Below are positions 26,783 through 36,448 of a stretch of 42,500 nucleotides of DNA, one piece after another. The number at the start of each line of letters is the position of its first letter. The stretch's first letter is position 1. Source of the stretch: Prorocentrum cordatum (lineage: Eukaryota; Sar; Dinophyceae; Prorocentrales; Prorocentraceae); assembly GCA_963575745.1 (NCBI GenBank), contig CAUYUJ010017663.1, forward strand, positions 72,501 through 115,000. Reading direction: 5' to 3'. The notes under the pieces were generated by a model that was given only the letters and a program-made list of their open reading frames with translations, was not told the origin of the DNA and ran no database searches. The position numbers were made by a program, and so were the translations under genes.

Positions 26783-27330
26783 GATGCCCTCCTCTGCCTC
26801 CTCGCCTTTGCGCTCGTCCTGCTGCTCTACCCCTTGTCTCACCTGTTCCCTCGTGCGCCCCCCCCTCCCCCAAGTGCGGGTGAGGGGCAGGAAAGGCGTG
26901 CATGGCCTCCTCTGCCCTCCTCTGCCTGTAGTGCTGCCTGTAGGTCTGCCTATAGGTCGGTGTTGTCCCTCCTCTGCCTCCTCCACCTCCTCTTCATGAG
27001 TTCGGCTACACGCAGGAGTGACCCTGGGTAAGAGTGACCTTTGGTGCGCGGCTTTCGGGGGGCCGCGGGGGGACCAATATCAGGCTCGCAAGGCGCTGCT
27101 ATCGAATCGCAATCGGTGATCGGGGACCCCATTGTGCCCGCACCAACAGTCACTCTGGAGAAGAGTCACTCTTACGTGTAGTCGATGAATGCCCTCCTCT
27201 ACCTCCTCTCCTTTGTGCTCGCCCTGCTGCTCGACCCTTTGTCTCACCTTGTCCCTCATGCGCCCACCCCTCCCCCAAGTGCGGGGGAAGGGCAGGAAGG
27301 GCGTGCATGGCCTCGGGAGTACCCTTCAAC
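26783..27330 (+). repeat. About 135-bp direct duplication with element M between the units
   Basis: Unit 1 (26783-26920) and unit 2 (27187-27330) share ATGCCCTCCTCT, CTCGTCCTGCTGCTC/CTCGCCCTGCTGCTC, CTTGTCTCACC and CCTCCCCCAAGTGCGGG, ending GGCGTGCATGGCCTC. M-2 sits in the spacer, flush against unit 2. Confidence 0.75.
27003..27184. mobile_element. Element M, copy 2
   Basis: Left CGGCTACACGCAGGAGTGAC, right GAGTCACTCTTACGTGTAGTCG, inverted repeats of about 22 bp, 182 bp in all. It lies between the two units of a direct duplication (26783-26920 and 27187-27330). Confidence 0.82.
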
Positions 27331-27412
27331 CGCCATGAGTGAGTGGGTGAGTGCGTGGGAGGCGCGGCCCGATCTTCGAGTACAGTAGGAGCTCGACCAC
27401 CAGAAGCCTTCC

Positions 27413-27612
27413 ACAAGAACAGGAGAACAGACAATGACATTAACATAGAAACTCGGAGGTGCGCGCGGATTCCTCGGATCCGCGCTGGGGCCCCCCTGGC
27501 GGCGCCTCCGGCGCCGCCCCTGGCGCGCCTCGCGGGCCCGAGCGGGAGGCCAGCGCCGATGTGAGAAACCCGCGCGGACCTCAGAGTTGTTATGTTTATG
27601 TCATTTCTCGTC
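27413..27612. mobile_element. Element X, copy 1
   Basis: Same family as 36449-36606. Left arm GGAGAACAGACAATGACATT..AACTCGGAGG..GCGCGGATT; right arm, reverse-complemented, GACGAGAAATGACATAAACA..AACTCTGAGG..GCGCGGGTT, giving inverted repeats of about 55 bp around a GC-rich core. The sequence just left of it (27380-27416, GTAGGAGCTCGACCACCAG) recurs at 37411-37445, upstream of exon 2 of the Frag1/DRAM-like gene. Confidence 0.68.
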
Positions 27613-27674
27613 CCCTAAAGATGCCCAACCTTTCGGTGGCAACTCATGGGAGCCGCCGATACCATGTTGTCAAC

Positions 27675-27815
27675 ACTTACGCATATCGACGCCAGTCGAC
27701 GCTAGATCGACGCTGATCGACGCCGACCGAACCGACGCTGATTGACGCTATCCGACGCCATATCGACGATATCTTATCGACTCCCAGACGCTAATCGACG
27801 CTAGTCGAGGGTACT
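27675..27815 (+). repeat. Degenerate CGACGCTA tandem repeat
   Basis: About 14 imperfect ATCGACGCTAGTCG-type units. B-1 follows shortly after. Confidence 0.78.
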
Positions 27816-27845
27816 TCAGGCTCCCGTGATTTGCTACCGAACAAC

Positions 27846-27985
27846 CCTGAGTCCCCAGGACGTCCATTGATCTGTAGTGTGGGAAAGCCGCGCTTTCCGC
27901 AGCAGAGCCATCGAAACCCAAGAAACCCAGGGCACACTGGAGGAGGCAAGCAGGGTGTCTCTTGGCATGGGTTTCCACTGTAGGA
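27846..27985 (+). repeat. Repeat B, copy 1
   Basis: CCCTGAGTCCCCAGGACGTC, CCATCGAAACCCAAGAAACC and GGCAAGCAGGGTGTCTCTTG, ending CATGGGTTTCCACTGTA. Two other copies at 31850 and 37457. Confidence 0.7.
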
Positions 27986-28254
27986 GATCGGCTACAGAAT
28001 TGAGTTACCCCCGAGAATTGGTTTCTCTGTCGCACCCACGCAAACGACGAAGGATAATCGTATATCTACGAGCATTCTGCGCCTTCGTGGACTCGACGGA
28101 AAGATCAATATTGGGGCTGCTCCAATATGCAGTCGATCGCCTACGCCCCTGCTGAGAATCAAACGTATTGTTTAGGCTAAGACGACGGCCTTCACGCCAA
28201 GCGTTTCTTCACCAGCAGTCAAGGACCAAGTATACGAAAGCCCAACGATGTGGG

Positions 28255-28496
28255 GGAAAAACGCCCAGGGCCCAGTCCAGATTCTTGGTTTTCTTAAACA
28301 AAATCCGGAGTCGATGAACGTTGATGCTTGTCTTCCGAGTTATAATGGTCTTCTTCGGGTTCGGAAAACTCGAATTCTAGATACTCGACTTCACTCGAAG
28401 CGTTTTCCAACGCAGTACTCCAGCAACAACACGGAGCTCCGCCGAAACGCTCAGGGCCCAGCCCAGATTCTTGCTTTCCCTGCACGAAATCTGGAG
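28255..28496. repeat. About 188-bp direct duplication around the 28.4 kb exon
   Basis: AACGCCCAGGGCCCAGTCCA (28260 on) and AACGCTCAGGGCCCAGCCCA (28446 on) head two diverged copies of about 55 bp (28255-28312 and 28443-28496), each followed by AGATTCTTG and ending AAATC[CT]GGAG. The unit covers the acceptor side of the family-I intron and the start of the exon, so the second copy carries a decayed acceptor (CTCCGG instead of CTCCAG) and supplies the stop codon. Confidence 0.6.
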
Positions 28497-28900
28497 CCCA
28501 GGACACACAAATAAATACACACCAACCAACAAAAAGATGTCCCATTGTTTCACATATTTTCTGGGTTTTTGTCTTCCCCCACACTTCCCATATTTTCGCA
28601 TATTTTCTGGGGATCGCCGAGTAATTGTGTCTGTGCGCTTTTCCCCCTCCTGAAACTGGAACCTCTTCCAGAGAAGCCTGCTGGGTGCAGTAGCTCGTTC
28701 TCTCCGCACCACTCCCGGCTTCAGCGGCGCCGCTGTGGCGATCGGCGGCGAGCCCTGGGGGGGGGAGAGTGCGAAGGGGCGGGCCTCCTCGGAAGGCTCG
28801 GAGGCCCCCAGGCCTTCGAGCAAACACAGAGGATGCCGTTGACCTACGGAACCCAAAATTAGGAACGAGGCCCCCTTTTCCCATAAGTTGAACTTCGATC
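28294..28900 (-). CDS. Unrecognised protein gene fragment, two exons around a family-I intron
   Basis: Family not recognised. The upstream exon (28650 to roughly 28900) reads ASLEEVPVS at its 3' end. The downstream exon (28490-28294) reads FVQGKQESGLGPERFGG, a Cys-Cys-Cys-Trp patch, then an acidic Tyr/Phe-rich tail EVEYLEFEFSEPEEDHYN, ending SSTPDFV and a TAA. The two exons join in frame once the 159-bp family-I copy is removed. Position 28255-28312 repeats 28443-28496, and the stop codon falls inside that second unit, so the downstream exon may be a tandemly duplicated segment whose second unit decayed. The 5' end was not found; upstream frames are GC-rich and unremarkable. Confidence 0.42.
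28491..28649 (-). mobile_element. Family I, copy 4: introner-like element forming a GA-AG intron
   Basis: A 159-bp copy. Minus-strand boundaries are CAGTTTCAG|GAGGGGGAAAA and GTCCTGGGCTCCAG|ATTTCGTG. Excision joins the upstream frame ending LEEVPVS to the downstream frame FVQGKQESGLGPERFGG through a phase-1 codon (G+AT), the same phase as copy 1. Body motifs match the other family-I copies. Confidence 0.68.
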
Positions 28901-29105
28901 TCGTTTCGAAAACCTAGGGAAAATCCAGGGCAAGCTGCGAAACACTTAAGGAACACGGAGCCCCTCCCCAACGAAAAGGGTTCCTTCTTCAGGGCCCCGA
29001 CTGTGCAGAGGATGCCGATCAAGAACCACAGCTTCCGACAGGCCTCCTAGAAGCCCCAGAGAGGGCCACGAGACGGCACCATGCATGGAGCTGCAACGCC
29101 GAAGC

Positions 29106-29176
29106 CCTATATATATGTGTATATATATGTATACATATCTATATATATATATAAATATACATATATATATATATGT
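29106..29176 (+). repeat. TA-rich array
   Basis: TATATATGTGTATATATATG-type sequence, about 70 bp. Similar arrays at 31074-31103 and 38258-38396. Confidence 0.93.
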
Positions 29177-30059
29177 ACACATGCCGCCACGCTGGCGGCC
29201 CCGGCCTTCTGTGAGGTTTCCTACGACGACCCCGAAGGCACAGATAACCTCTCAGACGGCCGGAGCGCTTCTGAGAAGCCCCGCCGCCCTCTGAGAAGGC
29301 CTTCTCCTTCTCAAGATCCCCCCCCTCGCTCGCCGCCGAGTGTAGCTGGCTCTCTCCGCACCCTCAGGCTCCTGAGGCCGCGCCAATGTATCGAGGAATG
29401 CGTCAGGCGGCGGTGACGGAACCGGCTGCGCGCAGCGCATCCATCAGCACCGCCCTTCCCTATCGACTCCCCTTTCCCCCGCAGCCGACCCCCAGAGACG
29501 GCCTGTCCCGAGCCTCGCGGAGAATCGCTCGGGAAGGGCTGGCCCGACCCATGCCCCTGCGTCCGCACCGCTCGCTCCCCCCCCCTCGGAGGGGCAGGAA
29601 AAGAGGAGGGATGAGGGATGAGGGGGGAGGGAAAGAGAGTAACGGAGAGGAAGAGGAGCATCAGCGCAGGAGGAGGAGGAGGAGGAGGAGGACAACGCCC
29701 TGGAAAGGAGGAAGCGAGAGATAGAGAGAGACGGAGAGGAGAGAACGAGAGAGAGAGAGAGAAACAAAACAAAAACACATCAAAACAAACCAAACCAACA
29801 AAAAAACACGAGGGGACCACGCCAGGGGGAACTTCTGGCCGCGGCGCTGGCGGGCGCACCGCGCGATCGGAGCATTACGCGCGCTGGCACTGCGGGGCGA
29901 CGTGTGCTCTCAGAGGGTGGGGGCGGCGGGGGGCAGCGGCAGGGCCGGCCGCGGCCGGGGGAGGGGGAGAAGGGCGGCGCACTGGTCAGGAGGAGCAGCA
30001 GAGCAGCAGGAGAAAGGACGTGCCATAGGGGATGGACAGAGCCCCTGGGTGCGCCAGGA
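29177..30059. other. Unassigned stretch
   Basis: 29268-29320 is an AGAAGGC palindrome tract; 29590-29760 is purine-rich with GGA and GAGA runs and A-rich DNA to 29810. No gene recognised. Confidence 0.55.
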
Positions 30060-30215
30060 GCGAACGAGGCCCCAGAGACCAGCTCAAGACGGCCCAAGAT
30101 GCACCCAAAGAGGGCGCCACGACGGCGCAGGGGAGTCCCAAGACGGCCCACGAGTGCCCCTAGACGGCCCAAGAGAAGCCCAAGATCGCACAAGAGGGCC
30201 CCAATGCGGAACACA
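30060..30215 (+). repeat. Degenerate GGCCCAAGA-type tandem repeat
   Basis: Imperfect 10-20 bp units built on ACGGCCCAAGA and AGGGGCCCC. Similar tracts at about 35970-36060 and 39100-39400; the first two lie immediately upstream of F copies. Confidence 0.5.
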
Positions 30216-30221
30216 ACCCCC

Positions 30222-30362
30222 TTCAGCAAAACGTGGTCTGGTGAAAACGACCTCGGGCCCAAACCTGGCGGGCGCAAGCCTGGAAAATGACGGCCGCGGT
30301 GCCCTCTCGAGAATCGATGACGGACAATCCACTAATCGACGTGTCAGGGAGGGGGTTCTGTC
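30222..30362 (+). repeat. Repeat F, copy 2
   Basis: CAAAACGTGGTCTGGTGAAA, CAAACCTGGCGGGCGCAAGC, AATGACGGCCGCGGTGCCCT and CACTAATCGACGTGTCAGGG. Confidence 0.65.
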
Positions 30363-30379
30363 CACCGCGGATGCCCACC

Positions 30380-30545
30380 GTCGTGGGCCTTGGGGAAACT
30401 TCAGGGCCGTTCTGCTACCAATGCCGTTCTGCCGCTTTTTGTTGCCGGGCTGGCTCCGACGCTGTTTCTGTTGCTGGTGCCGTCGCCGTCTTTGTCCCGG
30501 AGCCGTTTTTGGTGCTGTTTCCGGTCGCTGTGTTTTGCCGCTTTG
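30380..30545 (+). repeat. Repeat E, copy 3
   Basis: GTGGGCCTTGGGGAAACTTC and units such as TGCCGCTTTTTGTTGCCGGG and GTTTCTGTTGCTGGTGCCG. It follows F-2 directly. Confidence 0.55.
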
Positions 30546-30589
30546 ACTAAGTGACAAGCTCGAAGAGGGGATCGACTGCAGAATCGATT

Positions 30590-30700
30590 CGCCCCAGATT
30601 CGGATTGTTCGCTGAAACTCTGGACCAGATGCGCAGAACTTCCGTATCGTAGATCTGCCGAGCATTCTGCGCATTTTCTTGTAGAACCGACGAACCAATC
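30590..30700 (+). repeat. Repeat AA, copy 2 (copy 1 at 28035-28125)
   Basis: GTAGATCTGCCGAGCATTCT matches GTATATCTACGAGCATTCTG at 28058, followed in both by TGCGC, a short divergent part, and GACGAACCAATCAAG / GACGGAAAGATCAATA. Confidence 0.5.
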
Positions 30701-30829
30701 AAGTTCGGGGTATCAGTTCGTAGGCGACTCCCTAATCGAACAAACGGGCCGCCATTTCCCCACAGACCCCCAAGCAAGGCCCCCAGGACGCCGAGGACAC
30801 CCGAGGGGGCCTTCCAGGCCAACAGGCGT

Positions 30830-30938
30830 CCGCCTCCTCCTCCTCCTCCTCCTCCTCGTTCTACCTCTCCTCCTCCTCGTTCTCCTCCCCCTCCTCCTCC
30901 TCCTCCTCCTCCTCCTCCTCCTCCTCCTCCTCCTCTGC
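30830..30938 (+). repeat. (TCC)n array
   Basis: Array with CGTTC interruptions, ending 45 bp before element AC. Confidence 0.93.
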
Positions 30939-30984
30939 ACGTGCTCGGGAGACAGGCCAGGGGGTCTAAACTGCGAGGCCGGAG

Positions 30985-31069
30985 TTCATCCAAATCCACC
31001 GCCTGGGAACCGACGTCCTGGTGCTCCAGCGGGCGGTGGATATGGATATATTTTGGCCCCCGAGGGGCC

Positions 31070-31111
<42 letters not shown>

Positions 31112-31175
31112 CCATATCCACTACCTGTGAAGTCCGCGAGGATCGATCCCCCAGGCGGTGGACATGGGTAAATCC
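30985..31175. mobile_element. Element AC: nested inverted repeats around a TA array
   Basis: Outer arms AATCCACCGCCTGGGAACCG and CCCAGGCGGTGGACATGGG; inner arms GTGGATATGGATATA (31035-31049) and ATATCCATATCCAC (31107-31121), enclosing a (TA)n run (31074-31103). The whole would fold into one long hairpin. Confidence 0.6.
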
Positions 31176-31574
31176 CCGCATCGGATAAACTGGATACAGT
31201 CGGGCCACTGAAACAATCTTTGCGTCAGCGGCCAGGCAGGGGGTGACTGCGCCAGCGCTGGAGGGGCTGAAGCGGGGATGCCGTCAGAGCGAAGTGTGCC
31301 ATCGTGCAGGAGGAGAAGGGAGGAAGGACGCGGCCGAAGGAAAACAGGGGCGGTCGGGCCACTGAAACAAGGAACGGTGAACAAGGAGCGAAGCCCCTTC
31401 TCGGCACCAGACGGGCCTGCGTGCACGAGGATGGCTAGAGGAACAGCCAGGTAGGGACCTACGCAACCTCGAGCCCCTTCCGAATCCAAACTGTGTCGTA
31501 CTTCAGCGACTGAACTGTAGGCCCCGCCAAAATCTGTCAAGAGGGGGGGTATAAGGGCACAGCTGCGCAAAATT
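31176..31574. other. Unassigned stretch
   Basis: TCGGGCCACTGAAACAA occurs at 31200 and 31352 (direct repeat about 152 bp apart). Nothing else recognised. Confidence 0.5.
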
Positions 31575-31665
31575 GGTCCCCTGACCACTCCTGGGGACCA
31601 CGCGGTGCAGTTTTTCCATCCCGGATCCGTTCTGGACGGTCCGGGGCCCGAAAACGGCCCCTGGA
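31575..31665 (-). mobile_element. Element D, copy 6 (reverse, partial)
   Basis: Plus-strand CATCCCGGATCCGTTCTGGA and CGGTCCGGGGCCCGAAAACG match the reverse of the D core. Ends not preserved. Confidence 0.45.
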
Positions 31666-31849
31666 AAAATAGGCCCGGACCAAGCACTTCGAACCTCGCC
31701 CCCCCCTTCCCGCTCGCTGGAACCAACGCTGTGCCACATCGGACCCCCCGCCGGCTCGAGGATGTGTTTGTTCTTCGACATCCTCCACCCTCCCCCGCCC
31801 CTGCCCTCCTCCGTGTCCGAGGTGACGCACTGGGTGAACTGCCCATTCC

Positions 31850-31985
31850 TGAGACCCCAGGATGTACACTGCTTCCTGGCGTGGGACAGTCACGCCTGCC
31901 ACAGCAAAACCATCGAAACCCCGGAAACCCAGGGCACCTTGGAGGCAAGCAGGATGTGTCTTGGCATGGTCCCCCACTGTACGCA
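31850..31985 (+). repeat. Repeat B, copy 2
   Basis: CCTGAGACCCCAGGATGTAC, CCATCGAAACCCCGGAAACC and GGCAAGCAGGATGTGTCTTG, ending CATGGTCCCCCACTGTA. It is preceded by CTCCGTGTCCGAGGTGACGC (31810), repeated at 32243. Confidence 0.7.
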
Positions 31986-32059
31986 CCCACTTCAACATCC
32001 TCCATCCCCACCCACCCAATGAGTGACAGCAGTAGGCGGGGACTGGCTTGGGGAGAATG

Positions 32060-32205
32060 CATCGACATGGAATCGGCGATACATCGCCGATAGACCGGCG
32101 ATAGGCCCCTGGTGGTGAATCCGCACCTTTCCTGTGCAGGTTGGGGCTATCGGGCCCTTATCGGCGATCAATGGGCGATTGGGAGTCGATGCATCCCCCC
32201 CTCTG
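32060..32205 (+). repeat. CGGCGATAG repeats
   Basis: GAATCGGCGATACATCGCCG, GACCGGCGATAGGCC and TATCGGCGATCAATGGGCGA; related to GCATCGGCGATAGGC at 20258-20272, the target site of C-4. Confidence 0.55.
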
Positions 32206-32456
32206 CCCATCGAGCCCCATCGTTGCCCTCACCCACCCCAGCCCTCCTTCGTGTCCGAGGTGACGCACCAGGTGAACTGCCGCCCGCGCGAGGCGCACTT
32301 CGACGACGGCGCGCACGTGCAGCCTGCACGCCGGCGCGCGGCGGCCGCGCCACCGCCGCGGACGACAACCACAGAGGCAGCGACGAGGAAAAAAACGAGG
32401 ACGACGAGGACGCCGAGGACGAGGACGAGAAGGAGAAGGTGGAGGAGGAGGACAAG

Positions 32457-32541
<85 letters not shown>

Positions 32542-32553
32542 GCGGCGGCGGCG
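32457..32553 (+). repeat. (GAC)n then (GGC)n array
   Basis: About 23 GAC triplets followed by GGC triplets; gives Asp then Gly in one frame. GGA-type array at 32635-32700. Confidence 0.95.
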
Positions 32554-32703
32554 GGGACGACGACTACGACGACGACACCGCCGCCGCCACCGCCGCCACC
32601 AGCGTCGTCGTCGTGGCCGCGGTCCTCAGCGTCGCCGGGGAGGGTGAGGAGGATGAGGAGAATGAGGAGGATGAGGGAGGAGGAGGAGGGGGAGGTGAGA
32701 GAG

Positions 32704-33670
32704 AGGACGGCGGCGGAAGTCCGCCGAGCGGCTGCAGAGAGGGAAGGGGGAGGAGCCAGGAGACTGGGGAGTATCCGGGTCGTTCTGCGTCTCTGCCACC
32801 TGTTCGGACCGCCAGAGGCCCTCGGAGGCCTCCTGACGCCTGCAGGCTTCGAATAGGGACCGTTGCAGGCCTCCAGGCTTGGATGGAAGGCGATCGGTCC
32901 TGAGGAAGGTGCAGTGTCGGGAAATCGGGTCGAATCGGAATGTGCACCGGATCGGGCGGCATCAGTACGGAGTCGAAATCGAATAAGATCGGCCTTGCCA
33001 AGATGCACAACAGCTTCCCGATAGGGTCCGCCAGCCCGCCTCGTCCTAACCCTAGCCCGCCTCGTCCGCCACACTGCCGACTAATGGTCCTACCCATGGC
33101 CAGGTTAGAAACCGTGCTGAGACGGCACACTGGTTGCAGATCATATGCATGAGTGCATCTACTACAGTACGCCAACGTCAGATTCAGCATGATGGCGAAG
33201 AGGGGAAAAGTGCAATCATCGTCGCCGGCGCCATGGGCAGGCGTGGTGTAGAAATCTGCGCACTCGTGCCCCGCACTGCCAAGAGGCCAGCGTGGTGACG
33301 ACCCAGGAGCGCAACGGCAGCTCGGGGCAGAGGAGGGAGCGACACCCGGGGACCAGTACGATCCTGGAGCTGGGAGAGGTAATTAGGATAGCGAGCGACA
33401 GGGGAGGAGGAGGGGAGCGAACGACGTCGCCCGAGAGGAGGGGAGGAGGGCGAAAACCCGGGCGACAGCCCGAGGGGCGAGCAGGAGAAAGAGCAGGCAG
33501 AGGAGCGACGCAGGACGGCGGAAGATGGGACGACGACGACGACACCGACCGGAGGAAGGTCGGCGGGAGAGCCGGGGCACAGGGCTCCACCTTCTGATGT
33601 GACGCCTGCCCGAAGCACCCATGCGACCCGATCCGTCCGTAGGACTCCGCCCGTCCACCCGGTCCGACCG
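32704..33670. other. Unassigned stretch
   Basis: 32800-32880 has CAGGCCTCC/GGAGGCC repeats, and GCCCGCCTCGTCC is repeated at 33032 and 33056. Frames on both strands (33184-33618 minus, 33292-33597 plus) are not recognised. Confidence 0.5.
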
Positions 33671-33674
33671 CCCC

Positions 33675-33846
33675 TTGGCGGCGCGCAGAAGGGGGTGGAG
33701 GGAGGGGGGGAGGGCTTCTTGGAAGGAGGCTGCCTCTTAGAGGGCGGCGGCCCTGTGCCTACAGATAAGGCCCGCGCCTTCTAAGAAGCCGCGGTACCTC
33801 CAAGAAGCCCTCCCCCCTCCCCAGCACCCCCCTCTGCGCGTGGCTG
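33675..33846. mobile_element. Element K, copy 3
   Basis: TTGGCGGCGCGCAGAAGGGG at the left, inverted against CCCCCTCTGCGCGTGGCTGA at the right. Contains GGGCTTCTTGGAAGGAGGCT and GGTACCTCCAAGAAGCCCTC with TGCCTACAGATAAGGCCCGC between. Confidence 0.78.
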
Positions 33847-34074
33847 AGTCCCGTCACGTCGCCTGGGGCAGCACGCTCTCGGGCCCCACCCGCCCGACCC
33901 GACCCGCCAGCGTGGCTCCGCCCAACCGCCCGCCCACCGAAGCCGACCCGCCCGCTGGGGCGGCCCGCCCGCCTGAGCCGCCCGCTGGGATCCGAGCTGG
34001 CCGGACGGGCCGAGTGCCCATGTGAGCATCTGTCAACAGAAAGCCAGGGGCGCCTCTCCTGGGCGAGATGACTC

Positions 34075-34350
34075 TCCTCCTCCTCCTCCTCCTCCTCCTC
34101 TCCTCCTCCTCCTCCTCCTCCTCCTCCTCCTCCTCCTGCCTCCTCCTCCTCCTCCCCCTCCTCCTCCTCCCCTCCTCTCCTGCTCCCCTCCTCCTCCTCC
34201 TGCTGCCCTCCTCCTCCTCCTCCTCCTCCTCCTCCTCCTCCTCCTCCTCCTCCTGCATCCACTCCTCTTCTTCTCTCCTCCCCTCCTCCTCCTCCTCCTC
34301 CTCTCTCCTCATCCTGCTCCTCAACCTCCTCTCCTCCTCCTCCTCCTTCT
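34075..34350 (+). repeat. (TCC)n array
   Basis: About 275 bp, the minus-strand frames giving Glu/Arg/Gly runs. A second array is at 34527-34610. Confidence 0.95.
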
Positions 34351-34784
34351 CTGGGCCTTTCCTGGGACTGCCAGGAGCACGGCTGAGAACGTGTCCTTCC
34401 TTGCGCCGTGGAGTCCACGCGCAGGGCGGGATGGCGTGCCGCCGGCTGGCTTCCAGGGAGAGGGCGGGGGCGCCGGGGGGGCCACGCAGTCCCCCTGCTT
34501 CGCGATCCGTCGTCCGGGACCCCACCCATGTTCCTCCTCCGCCTCCTCCTCCTCCTCCTCCTCCTCCTCCTCCTCCCCCTCCTCCCCTTCCCGTTCCTCC
34601 TCCTCCAAGGGGGGGGGGCACCCTCCCCCGCTCCCCCTCCCCTCGGCACGCCCCCGCCTTCCCCGCCCCCCCCCTTACCCCAAAAGGGGGGAGAGGGGGT
34701 GCACCCTTGCCACCCCGTTTGCTCAGGAGCCCTATCCCTGGACCCCCTGCCATCCAACCCTGGACACTCGAACATCACCAGAAT

Positions 34785-35125
34785 TACTGGCCCTTACCCT
34801 GACACCCTACCACAATAACCCTAACATCCTAACCCTAGCATCCCCGACCCAACCCTACCACCCGGACCCTCACCACCAATCCTGACCCTGACATCCCAAC
34901 CGTGCCCCAAACACCCTAATCCTACCCAAAACTCTAACACCTGAACCCGACCACCCTTACCCTAACACCAGAACCCGAATCATGTCACCATAATCCTCTC
35001 AGGCCCTAGCCCTCAAACCCTAACACTAAGTGGCTACCCCTAACCCCACCACTCTAACCTCACCACCCTCACCATAGCATGATGATCCTAAAACCTGACC
35101 CTGCCACCTCAACCTGATCACCCTA
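34785..35125 (+). repeat. Degenerate telomere-like CCCTAAC tract
   Basis: About 340 bp of loose CCCTAACA/CCCTAACC/CCTGACC units, such as CACCCTAATCCTACCC and CCCTCAAACCCTAACAC. It is the relaxed form of the CCCTAAA/CCCTAAC telomere family; very few units in a row are perfect. Confidence 0.75.
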
Positions 35126-35969
35126 AGCCTCAATGACGCTGTTGCTCGAGAAAGCGATAGCATGATGGTAAAGGCGTGTTCTCGAACTGTCGCTTTGAAG
35201 GCCCATCAGTCGCATGCCGCACATGGAACATGTGCGTGCGCGCTCCTGAGGGTCATGGTGATCAACAGTGTTGCGACGGGAATGCAGACGAGGAGGATCT
35301 CCCCCTCCCACGCACCCACCACTTCGCCCCAGCGACGCGCGTACGCCCGTGTACTCCAGATGTCGTGATAAAAGGGAGGGGGTTTCTGGACCCTCCAAGA
35401 CAAGCCATTTCAGACCTCCCCCGTGGGAGAACCCTCCGAAGCATCGTCCCCAGACCCCCCAGGCCCTCCAAGATAGCCTGGAAGAGACCCCCCCCCGAAA
35501 TGACGAAATCTGGAGTACAATGGGCGGCACGACCACGCGCACGACTCGGACGCGCACGCGCTCCCAGCGCCCACGCCACGCGCCGAATGTGCGCGATCTG
35601 CGGCGAGGCGCGTGCCGCCATCCGGCGGCCAGAGCTGGCCGAGACGAAAGGACACACCGACCCGTTGTTGCATTCAAAAACCCAGCTCTGGAATTCAAAA
35701 ACCCGCTTGTGAATCCTCCTCCTCCTCCTCCTCCTCCTCCTCCTCCTCCTCCTCCTCCTTGCACGCTTAGATTCAAAAACCAATTTCTCTTGAATTCGCA
35801 AACCAGACCCCGTTTTTGGAACAACAGCCCGAGGAGAGGCCACGACTCGCGGCGCCACTCTCTCGAAGGGCTGGTCGGTCGAGACTCCTGGGCGCGAGGG
35901 GCGCAGCAGTCGCTGGGCACGGGCACGGGGGCGACCCGGGAAGGAAAGCGAAGCAGGAGGGCGCGGATC
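35126..35969. other. Unassigned stretch with a TCC array
   Basis: TCC array at 35717-35760 flanked by repeated ATTCAAAAACC motifs (35672, 35694, 35771), which form short direct repeats around it. No gene recognised. Confidence 0.55.
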
Positions 35970-36077
35970 GACGCCCAGAGCCCAAGCTGAGGGCCCACGC
36001 GCAACCGCACAAGACATCCCGCACAAGACCTCGCGCAAGGCCTCCACGACCACCCTTCGGGGATGGACAGACCCCCC

Positions 36078-36222
36078 TTTAGTAAAACGTTGTTTAGTGA
36101 AAACGACCTGAGGCCCAAACCTGGCGGGCGCAAGCCTGGAAAATAACGGCCGCGGCGCCATCTCGAGAACCGAAAACGGACAATTCACTAATCGACGTGT
36201 GACTGTTGGGGTTTCTGTCCAC
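36078..36222 (+). repeat. Repeat F, copy 3
   Basis: TAAAACGTTGTTTAGTGAAA, CAAACCTGGCGGGCGCAAGC, AATAACGGCCGCGGCGCCAT and CACTAATCGACGTGTGACTG. The 21-base core with GGCGGGCGCAAGCCTGG is identical to F-2. The interval 36223-36448 up to X-2 shows nothing recognisable. Confidence 0.65.
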
Positions 36223-36448
36223 CCCCGAACCCTTCCTGTTAAAGAAGGTAGAGTGGTGATGACAGCGTCGGTGGCGACGATGCCGAAGATGGGCGGGTGC
36301 GATGCTGACGGTCATGGACTTTCTAGGCGACCGCACATTCCAAGAACCTCAGCGCCACGGGCCCCTGCAGCCTGGCAGCCGTCAGGCCCACTAGCTCCGG
36401 GGCACGAGTGCGGAGCTACCCTCGGGGGAGTGGGCTTCGCTGTCGCTG

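Noticed and set aside
32112-32903. Plus-strand acidic protein with a long Asp run
   Set aside because: The Asp run is the (GAC)n array, other frames are open too, and the flanking SEVTHQVNC stretch is a repeat also present at 31810.
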